A stretch of 44,964 nt of DNA, from positions 1 through 44,964 of IMG/VR virus record IMGVR_UViG_3300049793_000014, one strand, 5' to 3'. Within the stretch, counting starts at the first letter, position 1, and every line of letters begins with the position of its first letter. This document shows, piece by piece, positions 28,103 to 38,100 of the stretch. Source of the stretch: a virus. The position numbers and the translations under genes were made by a program. Below the pieces are notes generated by a model. That model saw only the letters and a program-made list of their open reading frames with translations, was not told where the DNA came from and did not search any database.

Positions 28103-30492
28103 GTCAAAACAATCGTAAGCGTGTCGGTAATGCGCGATGCAAGGCTAGAACGCACAGCCCAAACTTCAACGGTCAACGTCCCAACTAAGCCGGTTACAGG
28201 CACGGCGTAAGTGTTTGTCGCAATGCCTGTAACCGTAGTCCATGCACCAGCCCCGAGTTTATAACGTAGCGTGTACGTCGTGCCAGCTTCCGGCGTTTGC
28301 GTGGTGTCGTCGTAATAAACAAGCGTAGACGCCAGCCGCGAACGTTCCCGCCAGTCAGCCGTTACGGTCGTTGCGCTAACCTGCGTGGCTGGCGTCCGAG
28401 AACCGGCCAAGGTCAGGTATGCAGGGGCCGCAGGGCGGAAGGCGCGGCGGTCGAGCGTAAGCGTATCGACCAGCGCCGAAGACGCCGCCAGCGTCGAACT
28501 AGCCGTGTTGTCGCGCATTCTGGCCTTGACCGTTGCCGTGTCAGGCAGCAGGGCATCGGAAAGCCCCTCTTGACCGACGATAAAGAAGACCTGAACCCCG
28601 CTAGTGTGGGCAGAAGGCAGGGTATCGAGGAAGCCCCGCGAAATGTTTTGAAGCGTGTATGAACCGTCCAAGTTATCAACAAAGGCGGTGTAGGACATAA
28701 TCTCACCTTCAATTACGAACAATGACCGGCCATCGCTTCCAGTAGACCTTGACGCAGTTTGAAGTATTGCAATGTTCGTAAGGCCATCAATACGAACGCC
28801 GGTTGTTGTGTCGTATTGCAGCGTGCCGCCTGCCGTTGATGCGTAGGTTGTCACTAAGCGAGCCGAAGCGCAATAGATAGCGGCATCAATCGCAAGTGTC
28901 GTTGTTGCGAACGTATCCAACGAAGTTTCAAAGTCATAGCTAAGACTGTGCGCCGTTGGCGCTTTGCCCACACTATATAGCGTGCCTTGATCGTCGGCAG
29001 GCGTCATGCCAGCGGCTTTCATAAGGAACATCGGCGACTCAAACACATAACGCACAGTGACCGGGGCCGCTGCATCGTTTGGTGCCGTCCATGTTCCAGT
29101 TTCAGGCGGCGCAAAGATCGTATTATTAACGGCGAACTTATCTTGTAAGCATGTGATCGTAACAACGCCGTTCGTCAAATCGCCCAAGTCGATACGCTGA
29201 ACGCGCATAACCATTTTAACGATGAAAAACGGTTCCCAAGTCAAACAAAACACATCGCCCGGACGAAGGAACGAAGCGGCCCGCGTACATTTCAACGTAC
29301 ATTTGTAAAGCGGAACCGAATAGATAGCCAGAACCCGCGAAGCTAATTCGCTTGCCAAATCGGCGCGGGTGCAAGCTGGGAATGAAACTTCTGTTGATTT
29401 AACCCGCGCTTGAAAGTTGATGTTTGCGAAGTCCTGCGCAGCGGCCACCGAATCGGCGTAATCTTTATCGCGGTTTGGGAACGTGACACGGCACTGGTTA
29501 AAGGTCGCGTCCCAAGTCGATTTTGAAAAGTTGGAAATATCTTTAACAATGGCTTGGGTCAAAACTGGCAACGTATTCGGGTCGTAGTCAAACCGGATAA
29601 GCTTGGCTTTAATCTTCGACGTTTCCGGGTCTTGATACAGGATTCCATCGGCTTGTCTTAGCACTTCTTCCGCAACGGCTTTACCGTCGTTTGGCTGTTC
29701 AAGCTTCAACGACATACCGTTATCTTCGGTGTAAAGCGTATTCGCCGCAGCAGCCCATGACGCGGTATCAATGCCAGCAACATCAATTCCCAGCCGCCCC
29801 CATTTCGACGTAAGAGCATCGTACAGGATTTCCATAGGATTTAAGTCAAGGCCGTTTGCCATGACGCCGTGGCCGGGCGAAACAACGTCAGAAAACCGGC
29901 CCAATTCAAAATGGAACGGTTCAAGCTGCGCTTGCGTGCCGAAGTAAAAAGCCTTAAACACAATATGCGAAATCCCGCCGTAGCGGGGCGTATTCGCATC
30001 GCAGTTTGTGACTAGATAAGCGTCCTGCGCCTGCGAGAATCCGCCGCTATAGAAAGCCGCAGTTCCGACCAAGCCGCCGCGCTGCTTTTCGCCGCCGTAC
30101 AATTCAGGTTCTGTAATTGTCACGTTGCCGTCAACGGCTTGCGAGCCAGTCCATGCAACGTATTTACCGGCCCAAATCTTCGTAAGCTTTACGCCACCGC
30201 CAAGGCATAAAGCCAAGTCCAAGCCGAGATAGTATTTATATCCGGTAATGACAGTTTTGGAACTAAACAAACCTGTCTTAACCTTTTCCGTAATCGGTAC
30301 GGCTTTGAAGTCGCCGTACCAAATTGTGTTAGGCGATTTTAGCCGAACAGTTCCCCAAATCAGCGGCACCGGGTCGCCTTCCTTTGCGCGGGGAAATTGG
30401 AAATCGCCGAGATTTGAAGCGCGGGCATTTTCGATTTTTGGCTTTGGAAGCAAAACCATTAAAACGATGAACGCAGCAAGTAGCCACCACAT
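28099..30492 (-). CDS. Tail tip/central tail protein (PF13550-like)
   Basis: The 797-residue protein starts with a hydrophobic helix (WWLLAAFIVLMVLLP) and then ARASNLGDFQFPRAKEGDPVPLIWGTVRLKSPN, the opening typical of putative phage tail proteins of the gpJ N-terminal kind. The middle region is rich in beta strands. The C-terminal 90 residues (TTYTLRYKLGAGAWTTVTG..) look like a fibronectin-III-type domain. It is last in the leftward arm, after the tail hub, and is a candidate receptor-contact protein because no separate tail fibre was found. Its stop overlaps the polymerase stop by three bases. Confidence 0.78.
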   Translation of the reverse strand: MWWLLAAFIVLMVLLPKPKIENARASNLGDFQFPRAKEGDPVPLIWGTVRLKSPNTIWYGDFKAVPITEKVKTGLFSSKTVITGYKYYLGLDLALCLGGGVKLTKIWAGKYVAWTGSQAVDGNVTITEPELYGGEKQRGGLVGTAAFYSGGFSQAQDAYLVTNCDANTPRYGGISHIVFKAFYFGTQAQLEPFHFELGRFSDVVSPGHGVMANGLDLNPMEILYDALTSKWGRLGIDVAGIDTASWAAAANTLYTEDNGMSLKLEQPNDGKAVAEEVLRQADGILYQDPETSKIKAKLIRFDYDPNTLPVLTQAIVKDISNFSKSTWDATFNQCRVTFPNRDKDYADSVAAAQDFANINFQARVKSTEVSFPACTRADLASELASRVLAIYSVPLYKCTLKCTRAASFLRPGDVFCLTWEPFFIVKMVMRVQRIDLGDLTNGVVTITCLQDKFAVNNTIFAPPETGTWTAPNDAAAPVTVRYVFESPMFLMKAAGMTPADDQGTLYSVGKAPTAHSLSYDFETSLDTFATTTLAIDAAIYCASARLVTTYASTAGGTLQYDTTTGVRIDGLTNIAILQTASRSTGSDGRSLFVIEGEIMSYTAFVDNLDGSYTLQNISRGFLDTLPSAHTSGVQVFFIVGQEGLSDALLPDTATVKARMRDNTASSTLAASSALVDTLTLDRRAFRPAAPAYLTLAGSRTPATQVSATTVTADWRERSRLASTLVYYDDTTQTPEAGTTYTLRYKLGAGAWTTVTGIATNTYAVPVTGLVGTLTVEVWAVRSSLASRITDTLTIVLT

Positions 30493-30494
30493 AT

Positions 30495-31313
30495 CTATAT
30501 CCCGCTTTCAAATGGGTTAATCGAAGGAATAAAAGGAAAGCCACCGAAGTTAATTTGATTCGCAAATTTAAGCTTGCAATCGGAACTAAAGCCATGATCG
30601 CAACCAAGCGTAACATCAACCGCAGCGCCTACGCTCATATTTGAAAAAGCATAATTAACGGTCAGTAAATCGGCAACGTGTGCCGTTATCATACGCCGAT
30701 CATTCTTTGCCGTGTCAGCAATTTCGCCACCGACGAAAGCCCCATCGGGGAAGCCGCCAACGCTGGCAATTTGTACGCTTGTTCCCGATATTGCCAGAAC
30801 CGAAGTCGTTACCGTATTTGCGGCCCGGCTGATTTTGCAACCCGAATCAAACAGAACATGATTGCAGGGCGATTGATAAAAGACGCTGGGCAAATTGCCG
30901 TTCATGGCTTCGCCGAATACCGAAGGAATTGTAATAGTGGCCGTATTGTTTTCAATTTCAAAGCCGAGAATGTTACCTTTCCAGACAATAGCGTAATCGG
31001 CGGCGAAGTCCGTGCCGCGATGAACGCGGTAGATTGTCAGCGTAAGCCGTGGCGGCGTATTTTGAAAGCCATAATCTTTGATAAGCGCAACGCTGATTGG
31101 CATTTCAATTTTAATTTCAATGTTGTCTTCGTCGTGTACGCCCGCTTTAATATTGGTGCGCTTGATTGGCGAAGGCGTGTAAAGCTGGCCCGCAACAGTA
31201 ACCGGCAGATCGCCGGAAGTGTAGCGATATGTTTTATAGGAACCGACGAAGGCGAAACACTCGATAGGCTGGCCGCCGTGAACTGAAGTTTCTTTATCGC
31301 TGTAGATAGTCAT
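30495..31313 (-). CDS. Tail hub protein (DUF2163 / BR0599-like)
   Basis: The 272-residue protein matches the DUF2163/phage BR0599 pattern. It has an N-terminal ECFAF.YRYTSGDLPVT segment, a conserved LYRVHRG-like segment, and then the C-terminal CNHVLFDSGC ... GCDHGFSSDC pair followed by KFANQINFGGFPFIPSINPF. The four Cys could hold an iron-sulfur cluster or zinc, as suggested for lambda gpL-type hub proteins. It is translationally coupled to the 560-residue tail gene (ATGA, 31310-31313). Confidence 0.8.
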   Translation of the reverse strand: MTIYSDKETSVHGGQPIECFAFVGSYKTYRYTSGDLPVTVAGQLYTPSPIKRTNIKAGVHDEDNIEIKIEMPISVALIKDYGFQNTPPRLTLTIYRVHRGTDFAADYAIVWKGNILGFEIENNTATITIPSVFGEAMNGNLPSVFYQSPCNHVLFDSGCKISRAANTVTTSVLAISGTSVQIASVGGFPDGAFVGGEIADTAKNDRRMITAHVADLLTVNYAFSNMSVGAAVDVTLGCDHGFSSDCKLKFANQINFGGFPFIPSINPFESGI

Positions 31314-32992
31314 TCTGGCACCGTGCGGGCAGTTAGGGTTAAAACGCTTTCTAATCCGTAATGTTCAAGTTTCACTTCGTCGCTTGCAAGCCGAGATTTA
31401 AGCAGGAAGCTAATAAAGCTAATCGAACGATAACCAGAACCGGAAGGCAACGCAATCGAAAGCGTGCAAAGCGAATCGCCGCCCGTTGTAATTGTAACGC
31501 CGGTTACTTTAACGCACACTTGACCGCTTGCCGTCCAAAGATACAGATATTTGTAAGGCGCATTAGGCCAGAAGTTTGACCCGTAATCGCTTCCCGAAAT
31601 CAAAAGCGTAATACTTGCATCGGCTGGCGTTGCGGCCATGTACAAATCTTTTCTATATGTGGGCATCAAGAACGGATTCAAACGACCGCGCAACTGGTCT
31701 AGGAAGTCGCGCCAGTAATCCATTTCTGCCGGTTGCTGGGCACGATGAATAAGGTATTGGCGCGGGCCTTCGTCGCGTGTGAACTTCCACCGCGTAATCT
31801 GTTCAATAGTGCCAGTGTCATAGTCGAAGCGTTCGTAACCTGTATCGAATTGCTGTTCAACAAGTTCATTTGCCAATGGCCGTTTGTCCAAAACTGGATA
31901 GCCGTCAAACGTCGTAATTGTGGCCGTCGAACCGGGACGCGAGAAAGCAGCGCGGGCGGTTGCAACGGTCGAATCAACCGTGATTTCGGAAACTTCATTT
32001 ACTGCATAACGGCGTAGCGATTGGCGGTTTTCAATTACCGATGCAAACGCAGGCGCAATAATCGAACCGGCAGGAACATCAATCAACAAGGCCGAATCGA
32101 GCGTTGCAGTTCCAGCGCCGAAAGACGCAATTTTACAAAGCATTTGGCTTGTTTTGGTAAGAATCAAAGCGTATTCGCCAACGCGCATATCCGTAGCGGC
32201 TTGATCGAAGGTAACAATTAACGCGCCAGTCAATACAGAAACAGTGATCGGCGTTGCGTATTGGAAGTAAGGAATAACAACTTGGCCCGCAACGTCGAAC
32301 AAGAATTGTTTAACCTTTTCTTTAACTTCTGGTTCGGTCAATGAAATTAATTTAGATTCCATCGAACGGCGCGGAACGGCCCGCAATCCTGCGCGCTGTT
32401 CTGTTCCATCGGTCGCAACGATAACATCCGTAAGCCATGCCCACATTTCATTAAGCGGAATATCGGGCACAATCGAGAGAACAGAGGCACGGTCAGCGAC
32501 GAAATAAAACAGCCCTGAACCGAACGTGAAGTTAAACAAATACGTTGCGCTAATTGACAAAGGCGCGCTAGGCTGGATTTGAAGATTTACCGTTCTGTAT
32601 TCGATTTCACGGAATACCGAAGGCGGCGTAACGTCCAACACAAGGCCGTCGGTTGCCGTTTCAGTGATCGAAGTTAAAGTATTGCCCCAAGGATAGGCGT
32701 TCCAAATAGCAAACGGAATATCAACGTTCGTTCGTGCGTTGCGAACTTCAAGCCGCAAAGGGAAAACCCAAATGCGAAAATAGAAGTCATAAAGAAAGTC
32801 GTTGCTATCTAATGAAGTTACGAACGGTGCGCCAACAACAATAGGCGCACGCGCTGAACCCGACGTAGCGCCTACGCCTGTAAATGTCACAACGTCGAAC
32901 ACACCGGCCCCGTAAGGCGGGCAGGAATAATCCCAAACAGGGTAAATGTCGCCTGTCGGGGCGTCGAATAACTCAAAGATAGAATAAGACAT
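31310..32992 (-). CDS. Tail tip-associated structural protein
   Basis: The 560-residue protein is beta-rich. The region YRKDLYMAATPADASITLLISG, preceded by DFLDQLRGRLNPFLMPT, resembles the part of Chi-like tail proteins that ends in a LPTxRxDL motif. It lies between the duplicated tail genes and the hub, so a distal-tail or tail-tip role is likely. Two near copies of the dispersed word (31655 and 32438) are inside. Confidence 0.65.
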   Translation of the reverse strand: MSYSIFELFDAPTGDIYPVWDYSCPPYGAGVFDVVTFTGVGATSGSARAPIVVGAPFVTSLDSNDFLYDFYFRIWVFPLRLEVRNARTNVDIPFAIWNAYPWGNTLTSITETATDGLVLDVTPPSVFREIEYRTVNLQIQPSAPLSISATYLFNFTFGSGLFYFVADRASVLSIVPDIPLNEMWAWLTDVIVATDGTEQRAGLRAVPRRSMESKLISLTEPEVKEKVKQFLFDVAGQVVIPYFQYATPITVSVLTGALIVTFDQAATDMRVGEYALILTKTSQMLCKIASFGAGTATLDSALLIDVPAGSIIAPAFASVIENRQSLRRYAVNEVSEITVDSTVATARAAFSRPGSTATITTFDGYPVLDKRPLANELVEQQFDTGYERFDYDTGTIEQITRWKFTRDEGPRQYLIHRAQQPAEMDYWRDFLDQLRGRLNPFLMPTYRKDLYMAATPADASITLLISGSDYGSNFWPNAPYKYLYLWTASGQVCVKVTGVTITTGGDSLCTLSIALPSGSGYRSISFISFLLKSRLASDEVKLEHYGLESVLTLTARTVPE

Positions 32993-32995
32993 AGC

Positions 32996-34096
32996 TTAAA
33001 TCTTTTTAAGAGCGATACCCCATTGACCGGAACTAGCGGCGTCAACAACTTTAACATCCGTCCAAGGCGTTTGCCGAAGCATTGGAAAGACTTTCCAAGT
33101 ATCAGCGCCCAAAACGATTTCTTGTTGAGGGGCCATGTTGGTTAAGTTTATTACCCGAATATCAGGAACCGAACCAACGGCGCACGCTTGAGTTTTAGCT
33201 ACGTTGGTTGCCATAAGCGGAATGCCGATCATAGGAACGTAAGGCGTATGACCCGGCGCGCTCATCATCGTAATATTGTCAAGCAGATTGCCAGCGGTTG
33301 ACAGGTTTTGATAATCAGTAGGCCGCCGAATAAAACGGCCATTCGATTTCATTGATACAGGACTTGCCGCCGTTCTTGCAACGCTGGTTGAAGGGAATCC
33401 GCTTGCCATTGTTTGCTGATTGATGAAACCGGCAGGCAAAGCATTTTCACAGTAAAGATGGAATTGCGAATAGCTCCAACGGCTTGAAACTTCGCCAAAG
33501 AACGGCGTAGTTTGATCTGGACTATTCCATTGCACGCTTTCCGACGAAGGCGCAAACGAAGATAGCGGGCCTTCTCGATACCATTTACGCCCGGCGTCCG
33601 AAGCCATGTAAGCCGCGCCGGAATGGGTAAGGGTTCCTTTGTCGGCGTTGCCGAAGAAAAGATAACCGTACATATCCGCCGAAGTTTGAACAATAGCGTG
33701 AATGTAATCCCCTGTCGCGTTTGTGAAAAGGAACCATGAAACATACGGCCCTTGCATGTTCGACATTGCTACCAAAGGGCCGCTTGTGTTAATCCAGCCG
33801 CTAACCGCAGCATTCCCCGCAAACGTCGTATAGTCGTTTGAAGCGCCTAGCGTTTGGCAAAGTGTACCCCTAATCCAGCCTTCGGAAACCGTAACGAGCG
33901 TGCTAGTCCCGTTTGTGTAGGTATTGACGTTTGTGTTAAACCATTCCATTGCAACATGGCAAACGCCTTTTTCTAAGTACAGGCGTTTATTGGTCGTATC
34001 CCATTTCGTAACCGTCCATCCGGCAGTAACGGCGAAGGCGCGCAAGGCGTCCAAAAAATCTTGCTGGGTTGAACCCGTTCCGGTCGAATAAGCCAT
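32996..34096 (-). CDS. Tail protein, paralogue B of a tandem pair
   Basis: The 366-residue protein begins MAYSTGTGSTQQDFLDALRA and has a GWT, like the upstream neighbour. Both end in a (I/L)GAxTxxxFPxL segment. It is rich in Gly, Ser, Thr, Asn and aromatic residues, as expected for an exposed beta-structured tail component. It may be a distal tail or side-fibre-type protein. The starts of the two genes align, which indicates tandem duplication followed by divergence. Function is not assigned. Confidence 0.6.
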   Translation of the reverse strand: MAYSTGTGSTQQDFLDALRAFAVTAGWTVTKWDTTNKRLYLEKGVCHVAMEWFNTNVNTYTNGTSTLVTVSEGWIRGTLCQTLGASNDYTTFAGNAAVSGWINTSGPLVAMSNMQGPYVSWFLFTNATGDYIHAIVQTSADMYGYLFFGNADKGTLTHSGAAYMASDAGRKWYREGPLSSFAPSSESVQWNSPDQTTPFFGEVSSRWSYSQFHLYCENALPAGFINQQTMASGFPSTSVARTAASPVSMKSNGRFIRRPTDYQNLSTAGNLLDNITMMSAPGHTPYVPMIGIPLMATNVAKTQACAVGSVPDIRVINLTNMAPQQEIVLGADTWKVFPMLRQTPWTDVKVVDAASSGQWGIALKKI

Positions 34097-34098
34097 GA

Positions 34099-35094
34099 TT
34101 AAATTTCCTCTACTGCGAAGTAGTCATTGCCGGATACGCGGGCGATGTTTGGGAAGAAGCGGAAAGTACGCGCCCCGATAGTGGCGGTTTGTTCTGGCGT
34201 CAAGCCACCGCCGCCGCATGGGAAATAAACGCCGTCTAAAGCGCCGAATCCTGCCGATTCAACAGCGCGGGTTAAGACAACAGGCAAAAGCATTCTTTCA
34301 CCTTGCGCCGTAGCAACAAGGTTATCCATTGCACCGCTGTCGGAAGTAGCGCCGCTGCCGTAAGCGTTGCCAATCCAGCTTTTAACCGTCCCGCTTCCCT
34401 GCATTCTTGTCGTGTACGGCCACATAAACGGCAACGTAGTTTGATAAAGCCAAGGCTTATCATTGCCTGAACCATCGGCGCGGTTAGCTACTGAAATCCA
34501 TGTGTTTTCAGGCGAACGAACTTTGCCGCTTCCGTAGTCGCCCGCGCCGCTGCCAGAAAGCGGCCAACTTGGATCAACCATTGAAGTGTGCGCCGAATCA
34601 GTGCTTGAATACGGGCGCAAAATGCCGTCACTACCGCCCACATACAATGGGAACGGATATTGTGCCGGGGTCGCCCAAGGCAGGAAGAAGCCCGCATAGA
34701 GCGAGAGATAAACCGTATTAACTTTAATGACCATGACTAAACGCCGGTCGTTGGCGTAGAACCAGTAAGTAATCGTAGACTTCCACGACGAAATCAAAGT
34801 TTGGGCCGATTCGTTAAGCTGCGAACCGAAAGCGACAGCGCCGTTATAATCCATAGCGGCGCGAACGTCCCAAGCGTAGGCGGGCGTAGCGTCATTAAAT
34901 ACGCTTTGAAAGTTCAGGAAGACTTGTTTATCGGCGGCGGCACCAGCGCCACGAAGCGAAAGCCGCATACCTCCCGTATTGACGTTGCCAGCCGTCCAAG
35001 CTAATTGCGTCCATCCTGCCGTGCCTGTCATCCAAACGCGAAGGATGTTCGCAAGGTCAATCCAATCTGTCGCCGTGCCGGTAGTAAAAGCCAT
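34099..35094 (-). CDS. Tail protein, paralogue A of a tandem pair
   Basis: The 331-residue protein is encoded directly after the tape measure gene. It begins MAFTTGTATDWIDLANILRV with TAGWT near residue 25. The C-terminal GARTFRFFPNIARVSGND is shared in pattern with the next gene. The centre has Ser/Gly-rich loops (VGGSDG, LSGSGAGDYGSG). It is likely exposed on the tail tip. With its paralogue it replaces the usual single distal-tail gene at this position. Confidence 0.6.
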   Translation of the reverse strand: MAFTTGTATDWIDLANILRVWMTGTAGWTQLAWTAGNVNTGGMRLSLRGAGAAADKQVFLNFQSVFNDATPAYAWDVRAAMDYNGAVAFGSQLNESAQTLISSWKSTITYWFYANDRRLVMVIKVNTVYLSLYAGFFLPWATPAQYPFPLYVGGSDGILRPYSSTDSAHTSMVDPSWPLSGSGAGDYGSGKVRSPENTWISVANRADGSGNDKPWLYQTTLPFMWPYTTRMQGSGTVKSWIGNAYGSGATSDSGAMDNLVATAQGERMLLPVVLTRAVESAGFGALDGVYFPCGGGGLTPEQTATIGARTFRFFPNIARVSGNDYFAVEEI

Positions 35095-35106
35095 GATAGA
35101 AATCCT

Positions 35107-38100
35107 TTATCGTGCCGCCCGACGAATTGCGCCGGGGTTACGTTCGATGACGTTCAAAATAAGTTTTTGCCCGGCTTCTGTTTGCATAGCGGCCAAAGCT
35201 TCGGAAGGGTCGATAACATTGATGACTTTAACCGGAACATTGATGTTTGTCGAGTTATTCCCGTTGCCGCCGTTCGATGCCCCGCCATTGCCTGCGCTTT
35301 GTGTGGGCACGCCTTGAACAGCAGCCGCGCCCGATTGCAAAGCCTGCAAGTTATTAACGCCGATACGTTCGGTTGCTGCGGCGTTCATAACGAATTCTTT
35401 GCCATGAACTACGCCCGCGACTTGATCGGTTGCGATGTTGCCGGTAAAGCCGCCCTTTTCAAATCCGGCCATGCCTGCGAGCGCCAAGCCTTGCGTAAGG
35501 GCGTTCGTTGCGGTAATGCCTGCCATTGCTGCCGCGCTGTTAGCGCCGAAACTGGCAAGCGATACCATTGCGGCGGCGGGTGCCCATGCTGCGGCAGTTG
35601 CACCGCCTGCCGCTACGCTCATTGCGGTTTGCGATGCCATTGCCGTACTCGCCAGCGTTTGACCAAGCAGCGAATTCACGACCCATTGAACGCCAAGTTT
35701 TACAAGTGCGGTAATCAATCCGGCAATCGCTTCGTCGGCAATCTTGCGCATTGCATCGCCCAAGTTTTCCGAATAGACGATAGCCCGGCCAACGCTGTTT
35801 GCAAAGCCGTCCGTAAAGCTGGTAAAGAAGTCGCCAAACGCCTGCGACAACCCCGGCAAGATGCCTTGGAAGTTCGATACCATCGAAAACAAAGATGCGT
35901 TCATTGCGTCCGTAAAGGTTGCGTCGCCCATTTGCAATTTCAGGTTTGCAGTTTCGGCGGCAATCTTGTTAAGACGAACTGAATATTGGTCAGCGTTCAT
36001 CATGCCATTGCCAAACGCAATGTTAAGTGCCGCTTGCTGCGCGGCCAATGCGGTAGTGCGTCCCGTCGTTCCTTCGTAAATCGAATCTAGTTCGGTTTGA
36101 ATGTCTTTCTGTTTTTGCAGCAGCGTTAAACGTTCGGTCAAGCCTGCGCGTTCGGTTTCCGAAAGGCCCGTACCGCGTTTGCTTAACAGTTCGTTATTCG
36201 CTTGAATCAATTGCTGTTCAATTTCGCGGGCTGGTTTCAGCATCGCCAGCAATTTAAATTGGTCGTCTAAATCTTTGTTAAACTGTCGCAATGGGTCAAC
36301 AGCGTTTTTATACGTTTCCGTAGCGCGTCCTACTGCTTGCTGATATTGATCTTGCGAGATTGCGCCCATTTTAAACAGCTTATCCGCTGCGGTCAGGTTC
36401 GCATTGTAATCACGTTGCGGCCCGGTTGCTGCTTCGTAGATTGCATCGAAAGCTTGTTGCACTTCCTTGGCTTCTTGCACGGCTTTAATCTTCGCCTTGA
36501 TAGATGCGGCTTCGCTTTGAGTCAACTTAATTTTCTTGCTCAAAAACTGTTCTTCGATTTGGTCAAAGCGCGCTTGTGCTTCGCGTTCTGGCTTCAACAA
36601 GAAAGTACGTTGCAATTCATTGTCAAGTTCAAGATTAACTTTGGACAAAGCGAGCGCACGCGCTGCCGCTGCGGCTGCGGCTTTAAGGTCTGTCGCTGGC
36701 GGCTGGGCTTTGCCGGGGCCGCGCAAGGCCGCTGTAGGCGCTTTAAGCTGGCCTGCGCGTCCGTTCATGCGGCGCAATTCGTCGTCAATTGGCGCATTCT
36801 TACCAAACGACAAAACTTTAGCTTGGAATGCGTCAAGCTCTTTGCGAGCGCGTGCGGCGTCAGCACGTACCGATTCCGAAATTGCGCTAAAGCCGTTGAA
36901 GTCCAAATGAGCAAGCGCGACTAATTGCGCTGCAATCGCGCCAATCTCTTGACCGACCATCTTAAACACGAAAACAACATCGGACGAAATGATCGCAACT
37001 GATTGGAATACTTCAATCAATGCGGTAATTGCTTCGCGCAACAAATATGTTTTGAGCGAAAAGTCTTTTTCCAGTCCGATCAAGTTGCCGAAGAAGTCGC
37101 CGATTTCGCTAAGGATTGGGCCGAAGTAGCTAGACAGCAAATCAATCAGGTTTTGCAGTTCGGTATAAACCCCGGCAACTTCCGAACCGCTTGCCATGAT
37201 TTCATCTTTGAACACGATAATCATTGCGACAGCAGCGGTTAAAGCGATGACAAGCAGGCCGACAGGGTTAGCGGCAATTGATGCAGTAAATGCCCACATT
37301 GCCCGAGTAGCCGATGTAATGCCGATCAGCAGCGCCGGGCCGAAGTACACCAGCAGGGCGGCACCAGCGACGACAGCCGCCAATGCAACGATGTTTAGGT
37401 TTTTGGAAAGCGCGATAATTTCTTGCGAAAGACCGTTAGTAAAGCCGGTTGATGCGTTGATCTTTCCAATGAACTGTTCGGCGTTGTTTTTAAGAATGGT
37501 GAAAGCTTGGCCGACTGTCGGGGTTGTCTTCGCAAAGGTTGCGTCTACTTGCGATTCCATAAGCTTAAAGGCGTCGAACAAAACGGCGGCGGTAATCTTG
37601 CCTTGTGTCGCAAGCTGTTTCACTTCGCTAACTGGTTTCTTCAATGCCTTGGCTACGGCATCAAGTACGATTGGCATATTTTCAGCAACAGCCCGGAATT
37701 CGTCGCCTTGCAGCTTACCGGCGTTAAAAGCTTGGGAAAGTTGCAGCAATGCCGATGCTTGTTCTGTTGTGGTTGCGCCGGAAATAACAAGCGCCTTATT
37801 GACTGTTTCGGTAAGGCGTAGGCTTTCTTCTTGCCCCTTGCCCATGATCTTTAAAGCACGATCAAACCGAACGAATGCGGTAGAAGTTTCATCAACTGCG
37901 GAACGGGTACGGTTTGCGAGTTCAAACAGCCGTTCGGTCAAAACATTAACTTGGCCTGCGCTATCCGTCACATTCTGCAATTTGTTTTGCAGCGTAGTAT
38001 AAGCATCGGCAAGGCCAATAACGCCGTTTGCTGCTACGGCGGTTGCGATTACTGCGGTTGCGGCGCGAACATAGCCCAGCAGGCTAGAAGCAGCCGACCG

